DNA from: Oceanitalea sp047302425
GTDB taxonomy: Bacteria > Actinomycetota > Actinomycetes > Actinomycetales > Actinomycetaceae
Reading direction: 5' to 3'
NCBI RefSeq assembly: GCF_047302425.1
Contig: NZ_CP154855.1
Coordinates: 1,612,001-1,676,000, forward strand
DNA: 64,000 bases
Shown: positions 30,646 through 38,803 of the stretch, piece by piece
Layout of the letters: each line of letters starts with the position of its first letter
Position numbering within the stretch: position 1 is the first letter of the stretch
Position numbers and translations under genes: made by a program
The notes under the pieces: model-generated
Database searches by the model: none
Seen by the model: only the letters and a program-made list of their open reading frames with translations
What the model was told of the DNA's origin: nothing

Positions 30646-32277
30646 GTGGTCCGCGTCTCGGAGGTCGTCGGCCGGGCGCTCGTCGCGAGCGGGATCGACC
30701 ACGTCTTCGGCGTCGTCGGCTCGGGCAACTTCCACGTGACCGTCGCGATGATCGACGCCGGGGCCCGGTTCGTCGCGGCCCGTCACGAGGGCGGGGCGGC
30801 GACGATGGCGGACGGGTACGCCCGCACCGCGGGCGTACCGGCGGCGCTCACCGTCCACCAGGGCTGCGGCCTGACGAACGCGCTCACCGGCATCGCCGAG
30901 GCCGCCAAGTCCCGCACGCCGCTCGTCGTCCTCGCCCCCGAGGCCGTCACCCTCACCTCGAACTTCCACGTCGACCAGGAGGCGATCGCCTACGCCGTCG
31001 GCGCGGTCCCGCTGCGGATCACCGACCCGGCCACCGCCGCGGAGGAAACGGCGGCCGCCGTCGCCATGGCCCGCGACGAGCGCCGCACGGTCGTGCTCAA
31101 CCTGCCCCTCGTCGTCCTCGACGCCGAGATCGAGGACGCGCCGCTGCCGGGCCCCAGCGTCCCGCCGCCCGCCCGGGCCGTCGCCCAGGCCGACCTCGAG
31201 CGCCTCACCACCGCGATCCGCACGGCCCGCCGGCCGGTGTTCGTCGCCGGCCGCGGCTCCCGCTCCCCGCAGGCGCGCGAGGCGCTCGTCGCGCTCGCTG
31301 ACGCGTGCGGTGCGCTGCTGGCGACCTCCGCCGTCGCCAAGGGACTCTTCCACGACGAGCCGTGGTCGCTCGACGTCTCCGGCGGCTTCTCCTCCCCGCT
31401 CGCGGCCGAGCTCATCGCCGGCGCGGACCTCGTCGTCGGCTGGGGCTGCGCGCTGAACATGTGGACGATGCGCCACGGGCGGCTCATCGGGGAGGGCGCC
31501 ACCGTCGTCCAGGTCGACGACACACCCGAGGCGCTGGGCGCGCACCGCGAGCTGAGCTTCGGCGTCGTCGGGGACGTCGCCGCCGCCGCGCGCGGCGCCG
31601 AGCGGCTCCTCGGCGCCCACCGCAGCGAGGGCTACCGCAGCGAGGAGTTGCGCGAGCGCCTGCGCCGCGAGCTGCGGTGGCGCGACGTGCCGTACACCGA
31701 CACGTCCGACGGCGGTCGCATCGACCCGCGCACCCTCACCTCCGCGCTGGACGACCTGCTCCCGCGCGAGCGCGTCGTCGCCGTCGACTCGGGCAACTTC
31801 ATGGGCTACCCGGCGATGTACCTCGACGTGCCCGACGAGCAGGGCTTCTGCTTCACCCAGGCCTTCCAGTCGATCGGCCTGGGGCTGGCGACGGCGATCG
31901 GCGCCGCCCTGGCCCGGCCGGACCGGCTGCCGGTGGCGGCCCTCGGCGACGGCGGCGCGCTCATGGGCGCCGCCGAGCTCGACACGGTCCGCCGGCTGGG
32001 GCTACCGATGGTGGTCGTCGTCTACAACGACGACGCCTACGGCGCCGAGGTCCACCACTTCCCCGGCGAGGACCTCGCGACGGTGACCTTCCCGCCCACC
32101 GACATCGCCGCCGTCGGCGCCGGCTACGGCTTCGATGCGGTGACCGTGCGCGAGGTGGGCGACCTCGAGGCGGTGCGCGCCTGGCTCGACGGGCCACGCG
32201 ACCGGCCGCTGCTCGTCGACGCCAAGGTCGTGGCGGACGAGCCGGCGTGGTGGCTCGCGGAGGCCTTCGGGCACTGA
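30646..32277 (+). CDS. Thiamine-pyrophosphate-dependent enzyme (acetolactate-synthase-like)
   Basis: A 543-residue enzyme with the three-domain TPP-enzyme layout. The catalytic Glu is in ARHEGGAATMADGYAR (about residue 48); the central domain has VFVAGRGSRS; the TPP-binding motif GDGGALMGAAELDTVRRLGL then YNDDAYGAE (GDG...N) is near 430-465. The length equals that of acetolactate-synthase and benzoylformate-decarboxylase relatives. The exact reaction is not deducible; it probably decarboxylates or ligates a 2-oxo acid. The GTG start is 2 bases after the cyclase-family stop, so the two are coupled. Its last 11 bases and stop are part of the 24-bp repeat that reappears at 42762. Confidence 0.88.
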   Translation: MVRVSEVVGRALVASGIDHVFGVVGSGNFHVTVAMIDAGARFVAARHEGGAATMADGYARTAGVPAALTVHQGCGLTNALTGIAEAAKSRTPLVVLAPEAVTLTSNFHVDQEAIAYAVGAVPLRITDPATAAEETAAAVAMARDERRTVVLNLPLVVLDAEIEDAPLPGPSVPPPARAVAQADLERLTTAIRTARRPVFVAGRGSRSPQAREALVALADACGALLATSAVAKGLFHDEPWSLDVSGGFSSPLAAELIAGADLVVGWGCALNMWTMRHGRLIGEGATVVQVDDTPEALGAHRELSFGVVGDVAAAARGAERLLGAHRSEGYRSEELRERLRRELRWRDVPYTDTSDGGRIDPRTLTSALDDLLPRERVVAVDSGNFMGYPAMYLDVPDEQGFCFTQAFQSIGLGLATAIGAALARPDRLPVAALGDGGALMGAAELDTVRRLGLPMVVVVYNDDAYGAEVHHFPGEDLATVTFPPTDIAAVGAGYGFDAVTVREVGDLEAVRAWLDGPRDRPLLVDAKVVADEPAWWLAEAFGH

Positions 32278-32287
32278 GCCGGTGGCG
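32264..32287 (+). repeat. 24-bp direct repeat, left copy
   Basis: The repeat starts ccttcgggcactga, which is the end of the TPP-enzyme gene including its stop, plus 10 bases beyond. An identical copy is at 42762-42785. The copies enclose lacI, the importer, GH35 and GH30, and nothing else. Confidence 0.95.
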
Positions 32288-32298
32288 GGCGGACCGTC

Positions 32299-33387
32299 TC
32301 AGGCCGCAGGCGGCGGTGCGGTGCTGCCCCGCACGACCAGCTCCACGGGCAGCAACACCCGCTCGCCGGGGCGCTGGCCGCCGTCGATCTGGCTGACGAG
32401 CATGTGCACCAGCCGTTCACCGATGAGGTGAAAGTCCTGGGCCACCGAGGTCAGCGGCGGCCAGAAGTAGGCCGCCTCCGGGACGTCGTCGAAGCCGATG
32501 ACCGAGACGTCGTGGGGGACCCGGAGGCCTGCCTCGTACAGGGCGCGGTACAGACCCAGCGCCATGAGGTCGTTCGCGCAGAAGACCGCCGTCACGTCGC
32601 CCCTGGCGACGTCAGCGGCGATCTGGGCCCCCAGGTCGTGCCCGGCCGCCGCCGACCAGTCGCCTCGGTACGGCGGCGGAACCGGCCGCCCCGCTGCGCG
32701 CAGCGTCTCCCGCCAGGCGGTCTCGCGCTCGACGGCCGGCAGCGAGTCGGCGGGCCCCGCCAGGTGGCTGACGGTCCGGTGCCCCAGCCCGAGCAGGTGC
32801 TCAACGGCCTGGCGTGACCCGCCGTCCTGGTCGGTGGCCACCGCCGGGTGGTGCCCGGCGAAGTGGGAGTCGGAGACCACCACCGGGATGTGCGGCGGCA
32901 GAGTGAGGGTCTCGGGCGTGGTGGACTCGGCGCGGATGATGACGAGGCCGTCGATGGCCATGTCCGCAAGCCCCGCCACGGCCGCGCTCACGTCCTCCGA
33001 CGTGGGAGTGCGCACGTCCACCAGGGTGACGCCGTAGCCACCCTGGCGGGCGGCGTCCAGGACGGCATCGACGGTGAACGACTCACCGGTACGGCCGAGC
33101 TGGTGGGCGATGACACCGATCGTGCGGAATGAACCGTGCTTGAGCGCGCGGGCCGCCGAGTTCGGGACGTACCCCACCTCGTCCATCGCCGCCAGCACGC
33201 GATCCCGGGTCTCGGGACGGACCCCGGGGTAGCCCGTGGACACCCGGGAGACCGTCTGCGCGGACACACCGGCGACGGCGGCGACGTCACCGATCGAGGG
33301 CGCGGTACGGCGGCGGCGCCGGGGGGGCACGGGCTCGTCGGTGCGTGGCCGCCGCCCGCCGCTGACCGGGTGCGTCTCAAGACTCAT
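32299..33387 (-). CDS. LacI-family repressor of the galactan importer locus
   Basis: A 362-residue regulator. An unusual basic N-terminal stretch (RRPRTDEPVPPRRRRRTAPS) precedes the LacI helix-turn-helix SIGDVAAVAGVSAQTVSRV (about 33-51) and hinge YVPNSAARALKHG; a periplasmic-binding-protein-like sugar domain follows (about 90-350; AIDGLVIIRAES, VFCANDLMALGLYRAL, VSVIGFDDVPEAAYFWPPLTSV). ATG at 33387 with an AAGGGGG site. It is divergent from the importer, and the perfect palindrome at 33501-33518 is the probable operator. The inducer is likely galactose or a galacto-oligosaccharide. Its stop is 11 bases from the left repeat. Confidence 0.92.
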   Translation of the reverse strand: MSLETHPVSGGRRPRTDEPVPPRRRRRTAPSIGDVAAVAGVSAQTVSRVSTGYPGVRPETRDRVLAAMDEVGYVPNSAARALKHGSFRTIGVIAHQLGRTGESFTVDAVLDAARQGGYGVTLVDVRTPTSEDVSAAVAGLADMAIDGLVIIRAESTTPETLTLPPHIPVVVSDSHFAGHHPAVATDQDGGSRQAVEHLLGLGHRTVSHLAGPADSLPAVERETAWRETLRAAGRPVPPPYRGDWSAAAGHDLGAQIAADVARGDVTAVFCANDLMALGLYRALYEAGLRVPHDVSVIGFDDVPEAAYFWPPLTSVAQDFHLIGERLVHMLVSQIDGGQRPGERVLLPVELVVRGSTAPPPAA

Positions 33388-33460
33388 GCAGCCCCCTTCG
33401 CGGCTCCGTGTCGGCGGGCTTCCTCGCCCGAGCGCCCGGACTGGGCGTCTGAGATAGATG

Positions 33461-33490
33461 TTGACAGGTTCTGTTCGGTAGTGCCAGAGT
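33461..33490 (+). promoter_or_regulatory. Promoter of the importer-GH35-GH30 operon
   Basis: A consensus -35 TTGACA at 33461-33466 and a weaker -10 candidate CAGAGT at 33485-33490 (18-base spacer), directly upstream of the palindromic operator. It is the best -35 box I noticed in the window. Confidence 0.6.
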
Positions 33491-33500
33491 ATCGCCCAGC

Positions 33501-33518
33501 GATGTTTACGTAAACATC
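33501..33518 (+). promoter_or_regulatory. Palindromic LacI operator
   Basis: GATGTTTACGTAAACATC is a perfect 18-bp palindrome with the central CG-containing core typical of LacI/GalR-family sites. It lies just after the predicted -10 box and 23 bases before the importer's ATG, a position suited to repression. It is strongly AT-rich against the background. Confidence 0.85.
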
Positions 33519-33541
33519 CTGGTTCACACGAAGGAGTGGAC

Positions 33542-34456
33542 ATGGCGATCAGCGCGGCACCGTCAGCTGGAGGCGTCAGGGTGCGCCGGGTCCGGCGACG
33601 CTCGTGGCGGGCGTGGACGTTCATCGGCCCGTTCATGCTCGTCTTCGCGCTGGTCTTCCTCGCTCCCATCGCGTACTCGATCGTCATCAGCCTGTTCCGC
33701 GACCAGCTCGTCGGTGGCTCGGTGTTCGTCGGGCTGGAGAACTACAGCCGCGCGCTCAACGACCCGCAGTTCTGGTCCGCGCTCGGCCGGGTCAGCATCT
33801 TCCTGGTCGTCCAGGTGCCCGTCATGCTCGGCATCTCGCTCTTCGTCGCCATGGCGGTGGACAGCGCCCGCCTGTACGGCTCGAACTTCTTCCGGATCTC
33901 CATCTTCCTGCCCTATGCCGTCCCCGCCGTCGTCGCGGCGCTGATGTGGGGCTTCATGTACGGCACCCGGTTCGGGCTCGTCGGCAACATCAACGACGCC
34001 TTCGGCATCTCGCTGCCCGCCCCGCTGTCCCCGGAGTTCGTGCTGCTCGCGATCGGCAACATCGTCACGTGGGAGTTCGTCGGCTACAACATGCTGATCT
34101 TCTACTCCGCGCTGCGGGTCATCCCCACCTCCCTGTACGAGGCGGCGGAGATCGACGGCGCCGGCCAGTGGCGCGTCGTCCGGTCCATCAAGCTCCCGGC
34201 GATCCGCGGCGCGGTGGTGATCGCGACGATCTTCTCGATCATCGGCAGCTTCCAGCTCTTCAACGAGCCGAGCATCCTGCAGAGCCTTGCGCCCAACGCC
34301 ATCACCACGTACTTCACCCCCAACCTGTACGCCTACAACCTGTCCTTCGCGGGACAGCAGTACAACTACGCCGCGACCGTCGCGATCATCATGGGCCTGC
34401 TCACCATGGTCGTCGCCTACGCCGTCCAGCTGCGCGGCATGCGCCGGGAGGCCTGA
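33542..34456 (+). CDS. ABC sugar permease 1 (UgpA/MalF type)
   Basis: A 304-residue permease with six predicted helices, the first being TFIGPFMLVFALVFLAPIAYS. The EAA loop EAAEIDGAGQWRVVRSIKLP is near residues 200-219. It is of normal length, unlike the MalF-like subunit of the first cluster. RBS AAGGAG, ATG at 33542. It is the first gene of the operon behind the palindromic operator and pairs with the next permease, 3 bases away. It should import galacto-oligosaccharides made by the GH30 enzyme downstream. Confidence 0.93.
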   Translation: MAISAAPSAGGVRVRRVRRRSWRAWTFIGPFMLVFALVFLAPIAYSIVISLFRDQLVGGSVFVGLENYSRALNDPQFWSALGRVSIFLVVQVPVMLGISLFVAMAVDSARLYGSNFFRISIFLPYAVPAVVAALMWGFMYGTRFGLVGNINDAFGISLPAPLSPEFVLLAIGNIVTWEFVGYNMLIFYSALRVIPTSLYEAAEIDGAGQWRVVRSIKLPAIRGAVVIATIFSIIGSFQLFNEPSILQSLAPNAITTYFTPNLYAYNLSFAGQQYNYAATVAIIMGLLTMVVAYAVQLRGMRREA

Positions 34457-34459
34457 GCC

Positions 34460-35395
34460 ATGACCGTCGACGTCACCACCACCTCGCAGCCCGCCACCCA
34501 GGCCAGGCGCCGTCGCCTCACGACGCTGCGTCCCCGCGTCGTCTCGCGCGAGCGGCCCCGCCGCAGCGCCGTGCTCACCGCCGTCACGGGCATCGTGCTG
34601 GTCTACAGCCTGGTGCCGCTCGTGTGGCTCTTCGTCAACGCGACGAAGACCCAGGAGGGCCTGCTGTCCTCCTTCGGGCTGTGGTTCGCGGACGACTTCG
34701 CACTCTGGGACAACATCGTCCAGACGCTCAGCTACGACGACGGCATCTTCCTGCGCTGGTTCGCCAACACCCTGCTCTACGTCGTCGCCGGCGCCGGTGG
34801 CGCCACCGTGCTGGCGATCATCGGGGGCTACGCCCTGGCGAAGTTCGACTTCCCCGGCAAGCGAGGCGTCTTCGCCGTCGTCATCGGGGCGATCGCCGTT
34901 CCCGGCACCGCGCTGGCGGTCCCCACCTTCCTCATGTTCAGCCGCATGGGACTGACGAACACGCCGTGGGCCGTCATCATCCCCTCCCTCATCTCGCCCT
35001 TCGGGCTCTACCTCATGTGGACCTTCGCGTCCGAGGCAATCCCCACCGAGCTGCTCGAGGCGGCGCGCATGGATGGGGCGGGGGAGTGGCGCACCTTCCT
35101 CTCGATCAGTCTCCGTCTCCTCGCCCCCGGCATCGTCACCGTCGTCCTGTTCACCACCGTGGCGACCTGGAACAACTACTTCCTGCCGCTCATCATGCTC
35201 AAGGACCCCGACTGGTACCCCCTGACGATCGGCCTCAACGCCTGGAACGCGCAGGCGGCGACGGCGGGTGGCGAGGCGATCTTCCACCTCGTCATCACGG
35301 GCTCCCTGCTCACGATCGTCCCCCTGATCGCCGCCTTCCTCCTCCTCCAGCGGTACTGGCAGTCCGGCCTGGCCGCCGGAAGCGTCAAGGAGTAG
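34460..35395 (+). CDS. ABC sugar permease 2 (UgpE/MalG type)
   Basis: A 311-residue permease: a basic cytoplasmic N-terminus (QARRRRLTTLRPRVVSRERPR), then six helices from VLTAVTGIVLVYSLVPLVWLF. The EAA loop EAARMDGAGEWRTFLSISLR is near residues 199-218, and the tail ends LAAGSVKE as in MalG-type subunits. It lies 3 bases after permease 1 and 56 bases before the binding protein. No ATPase subunit is encoded in the locus. Confidence 0.93.
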   Translation: MTVDVTTTSQPATQARRRRLTTLRPRVVSRERPRRSAVLTAVTGIVLVYSLVPLVWLFVNATKTQEGLLSSFGLWFADDFALWDNIVQTLSYDDGIFLRWFANTLLYVVAGAGGATVLAIIGGYALAKFDFPGKRGVFAVVIGAIAVPGTALAVPTFLMFSRMGLTNTPWAVIIPSLISPFGLYLMWTFASEAIPTELLEAARMDGAGEWRTFLSISLRLLAPGIVTVVLFTTVATWNNYFLPLIMLKDPDWYPLTIGLNAWNAQAATAGGEAIFHLVITGSLLTIVPLIAAFLLLQRYWQSGLAAGSVKE

Positions 35396-35451
35396 GCGCC
35401 TCCCAGCCCGCCGAAGTTCCTCCAACCCCCAATGAAGTGAGAGGTCACCCC

Positions 35452-36807
35452 ATGTCCCGAACCCGATCGCGCCGCACCGTCGCCGGTGTCGCGCTCCTGA
35501 CGTCAGCCGCTCTCGCGCTGAGCGGCTGCGGCGGTGGCGCCGACGACGGCCGCACCGGTGGCGGTGACGCGCCCGCCGGCGAGGTCGACCTCGACGCCGT
35601 CCTCGAGGAGGGCGGATCCCTGACCGTCTGGGCCTGGGAGCCCACCCTCGAGCAGGTCGTGGAGGACTTCACGGCCGAGTACCCGAACGTCGAGATCGAC
35701 CTCGTCAACGCCGGCACCGGCAACGACCAGTACACCGCGCTGCAGAACGCCATGGCCGCCGGCAGCGGCGTGCCGGACGTCGCGCAGGTCGAGTACTACG
35801 CGCTCGGCCAGTTCTCCCTCGCCGGCGACCTCGCCGACCTGTCTGCGTTCGGTGCCGGTGAGCTCGACGGCACCTTCACGCCCGGGCCGTGGGCCGCGGT
35901 CTCCTCCGGTGACGGCATTGTCGGCCTGCCCATGGACTCCGGTCCCATGGCGATGTTCTACAACGCCGACCTGTTCGAGGAGCACGGCATCGAGGTGCCC
36001 ACGACGTGGGAAGAGTTCCGCGAGGCGGGCCGCACCCTCAAGGAGGCCGACCCCGGCATCTACATCACCAACGACACCGGTGACGCCGGCTTCACCACCA
36101 GCCTCATCTGGCAGGCCGGTGGCCAGCCCTTCCAGGCCGACGGCACCGACGTCACCGTCGACCTCGCCGACGAGGGCAGCACGACCTTCGCCTCGTTCTG
36201 GGACACCATGATCGACGAGGAGCTCGTCGCCCCGATCAGCTCCTGGAGCGACGAGTGGTACCAGAGCCTGGGCAACGGATCCATCGCGACCCTCGTCACC
36301 GGAGCCTGGATGCCGGCGAACCTCGAGTCCGGCGTCCCAGGCGCCTCCGGCTCCTTCCGGGTCGCCCCGATGCCCCAGTGGGAGGACGGCGGCACGGCGA
36401 GCGCGGAGAACGGTGGCAGCTCCCTCGCCGTCCCGGCGGCGAGCAGCAACCCGGAGCTCGCGTACGCGTTCCTCGAGTACGCCAACGTCGGTGACGGCGT
36501 GCAGACCCGCGTGGACCTGGGAGCCTTCCCCGCCACCACGGCCCACATCGAGGCCGAGGAGTTCCTCAACGCCGAGTTCGAGTACTTCGGCGGCCAGCAG
36601 GCGAACCAGGTGTTCGCCGAGTCTGCGGCCAACGTCGTCGAGGGCTGGCAGTACCTGCCCTACCAGGTCTACGCCAACAGCGTCTTCAACGACTCCGTCG
36701 GCCAGGCCTACGTCTCCGACACGACGGTGGCCGAGGGGCTCGCCGCGTGGCAGGACGCCATCGTCTCCTACGGCAACGACCAGGGCTTCACCGTCTCCAC
36801 TCCCTGA
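35452..36807 (+). CDS. ABC sugar-binding lipoprotein
   Basis: A 451-residue binding protein. The signal peptide ends in lipobox ALSGC (Cys26), followed by a Gly/Asp-rich linker, then the mature fold: SLTVWAWEPTLEQVVEDFTAEYPN, PDVAQVEYYAL, GLPMDSGPMAMFYN, and GNGSIATLVTGAWMPANL. It should bind oligosaccharides, by context beta-1,6-galacto-oligosaccharides, and hand them to the two permeases upstream. Unlike the first cluster, the binding protein is the third gene. RBS AAGTGAGAGG. A hairpin separates it from the GH35 gene. Confidence 0.93.
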   Translation: MSRTRSRRTVAGVALLTSAALALSGCGGGADDGRTGGGDAPAGEVDLDAVLEEGGSLTVWAWEPTLEQVVEDFTAEYPNVEIDLVNAGTGNDQYTALQNAMAAGSGVPDVAQVEYYALGQFSLAGDLADLSAFGAGELDGTFTPGPWAAVSSGDGIVGLPMDSGPMAMFYNADLFEEHGIEVPTTWEEFREAGRTLKEADPGIYITNDTGDAGFTTSLIWQAGGQPFQADGTDVTVDLADEGSTTFASFWDTMIDEELVAPISSWSDEWYQSLGNGSIATLVTGAWMPANLESGVPGASGSFRVAPMPQWEDGGTASAENGGSSLAVPAASSNPELAYAFLEYANVGDGVQTRVDLGAFPATTAHIEAEEFLNAEFEYFGGQQANQVFAESAANVVEGWQYLPYQVYANSVFNDSVGQAYVSDTTVAEGLAAWQDAIVSYGNDQGFTVSTP

Positions 36808-36818
36808 CCCAGCCCGGA

Positions 36819-36847
36819 GGCGCGCCCACCCAGCTGGTGGGCGCGCC
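36819..36847 (+). terminator. Hairpin between binding protein and GH35
   Basis: A perfect 12-bp inverted repeat (ggcgcgcccacc at 36819-36830, complement at 36836-36847) with loop cagct, 11 bases after the stop. Probably a partial terminator or stability element inside the operon. Confidence 0.65.
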
Positions 36848-36930
36848 CCCGTGCACGACTTCGCCCGCCCAGCGGGAACCCACCGACGAGGCGCGGCTCT
36901 GCCCTGCCCTGAACCACCCCAAGAGGAGCG

Positions 36931-38700
36931 ATGAGCAGCTTCGAGATCGGCCAGGAGCACTTCGTGCTTGACGGCCGAGAGCACCAGATCATCTCCGGCG
37001 CGATGCACTACTTCCGCATCCACCCCGACCAGTGGGAGGGGCGCATCGCCACCGCCAAGGCGATGGGGCTCAACACGATCGAGACGTACGTCGCCTGGAA
37101 CTTCCACTCCGCGCAGCGCGGTGAGTTCCGCCTCGACGGGCAACGGGATCTCACGCGCTTCCTGCGCCTCGTGCAGGACGCGGGGATGCACGCGATCGTC
37201 CGGCCGGGCCCGTACATCTGCGCGGAGTGGGACAACGGTGGCATCCCGGCGTGGTTGCTCGCGGACCCGGACGTGCAGATGCGTCGCGACGAGCCGCGCT
37301 ACCTGGCAGCCGTGCAGGAGTACATGGACGCGTTGCTGCCGGTGATCGCGCCGCTCCAGGTGCACCGGGGTGGACCGGTGCTCATGATCCAGGTCGAGAA
37401 CGAGTACGGCGCCTACGGCGAGGACAAGGTCTACCTCCGCAAGCTCGTGGACATGCTGCGTGGCGGCGGTATCACCGTCCCGCTCTTCACCTGCGACCAG
37501 GCCGACGACGAGATGCTCTCCCGCGGCGGGCTGCCCGAGCTGCACCGCACGGCGACCTTCGGCTCGCGAAGCCTGGAGCGGCTGCAGACCCTGCGGCGCC
37601 ACCAGACCACCGGGCCCCTCATGTGCATGGAGTACTGGAACGGCTGGTTCGACGCCTGGGGCGAGGACCACCACGTCACCGACCCGCACGGGACCGGTGA
37701 CGACCTGCGCGAGCTGCTGAGCGCCGGAGCCTCGGTCAACCTCTACATGGTCCACGGCGGTACGAACTTCGGTTTCACCAGCGGGGCGAACGACAAGGGC
37801 AGCTACCGCCCGACCATCACGTCCTACGACTACGACGCGCCCATGGCCGAGGACGGCACACCGACCCCCAAGTACGACGCCATGCAGGCCGTCATCCGCA
37901 CCCACCGCGGGCTCGGGGCGCACCCTGTACGGCGGCGGACGCCGGCCCCGACCTTCGTGGTCACCCAGCCCGCGTCGACGACGTCGCTGTGGGCCTTCGT
38001 GGACCGCCACACCCCCTGGGGGGAGTATGAGGAGGCGCCCACGCACGAGCAGATCGGTGCGCTCTCCGGCTTCTCCCTCTACCGCACCTGGCTGGACCTG
38101 CCGGCTGCCGCGCTGCTCACCATCGGGGAAGCACGGGACCGGGTGCAGGTGTTCGTCAACCGGCAGCCCGTCGCCGTGCTCGACCGGGCCGAGGGTGCCA
38201 GAGCCGTCTACCTCCCGGCGACGGGACGCGCGACGGTCGAGCTGCTCGTCGAGGACCAGGGACGCGTGAACTACGGGCCCCGGATCGGTGAGCCCAAGGG
38301 CGTCATCGGGCCGGTCCTCGTCGACGGCCGGCCGGTCCACGGCTGGCAGGCTGCCGCGCTCCCGATCGAGCAGTGGGCGGCGGAGGCGGCCTCCACGCCA
38401 GGCACCCCGGCGACGGCGCCCGGCATCGGTGGCCCCGCCCTGTCCGTCTGGCACCTGGACGGCCAGGTGCCGGCCGACCTGTTCCTCGAGACGAGCGGCT
38501 TCGGCAAGGGTATGGCCTGGTTCAACGACTGGAACCTCGGCCGCTACTGGGGCAAGGGCCCCCAGGAGACCCTCTACGTCCCCGCGCCGCTGGTCCGGGA
38601 AGAGGGCAACACGCTCGTGGTGCTGGAGCTCAGCGGAGCCGCCGACGCCGCCGCCCGTTTCGTCCCCGGACCACGCTGGTCGACCACGACCGCGGACTGA
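36931..38700 (+). CDS. GH35 beta-galactosidase (cytoplasmic)
   Basis: A 589-residue beta-galactosidase of family GH35. No signal peptide, so it should act inside the cell on imported oligosaccharides. The barrel (about 1-320) holds ISGAMHYFRI, YICAEWDNGGIPAWLL, acid/base Glu158 in QVENEYG, nucleophile Glu234 in MCMEYWNGWFDAWG, and HGGTNFGFTSGAN. Beta-sandwich domains follow (SGFSLYRTWLDLPA; GKGMAWFNDWNLGRYW; GPQETLYVPAPLV). Length is normal for bacterial GH35. RBS AAGAGGAG. GH35 enzymes often prefer beta-1,3- or beta-1,6-linked galactose, which fits the GH30 galactanase next door. Confidence 0.95.
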   Translation: MSSFEIGQEHFVLDGREHQIISGAMHYFRIHPDQWEGRIATAKAMGLNTIETYVAWNFHSAQRGEFRLDGQRDLTRFLRLVQDAGMHAIVRPGPYICAEWDNGGIPAWLLADPDVQMRRDEPRYLAAVQEYMDALLPVIAPLQVHRGGPVLMIQVENEYGAYGEDKVYLRKLVDMLRGGGITVPLFTCDQADDEMLSRGGLPELHRTATFGSRSLERLQTLRRHQTTGPLMCMEYWNGWFDAWGEDHHVTDPHGTGDDLRELLSAGASVNLYMVHGGTNFGFTSGANDKGSYRPTITSYDYDAPMAEDGTPTPKYDAMQAVIRTHRGLGAHPVRRRTPAPTFVVTQPASTTSLWAFVDRHTPWGEYEEAPTHEQIGALSGFSLYRTWLDLPAAALLTIGEARDRVQVFVNRQPVAVLDRAEGARAVYLPATGRATVELLVEDQGRVNYGPRIGEPKGVIGPVLVDGRPVHGWQAAALPIEQWAAEAASTPGTPATAPGIGGPALSVWHLDGQVPADLFLETSGFGKGMAWFNDWNLGRYWGKGPQETLYVPAPLVREEGNTLVVLELSGAADAAARFVPGPRWSTTTAD

Positions 38701-38722
38701 GGGCGGGGCCACCGCCCTGCCC

Positions 38723-38752
38723 GGCCGAGCGGCGCACCTGCGCCGCTCGGCC
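38723..38752 (+). terminator. Hairpin between GH35 and GH30
   Basis: A perfect 13-bp inverted repeat (ggccgagcggcgc at 38723-38735, complement at 38740-38752) with loop acct. It lies 22 bases after the GH35 stop and may reduce read-through into GH30. Confidence 0.65.
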
Positions 38753-38803
38753 ATCACGGCCGGCGCACCTGCGTCGGATCCACCAACGACGGAAGGATCT
38801 GTG

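Noticed and set aside
33563..35425. 620-codon minus-strand frame opposite the permeases
   Set aside because: Strongly biased to Asp/Arg/Glu/Gly with no motif; a shadow of the two permease genes.
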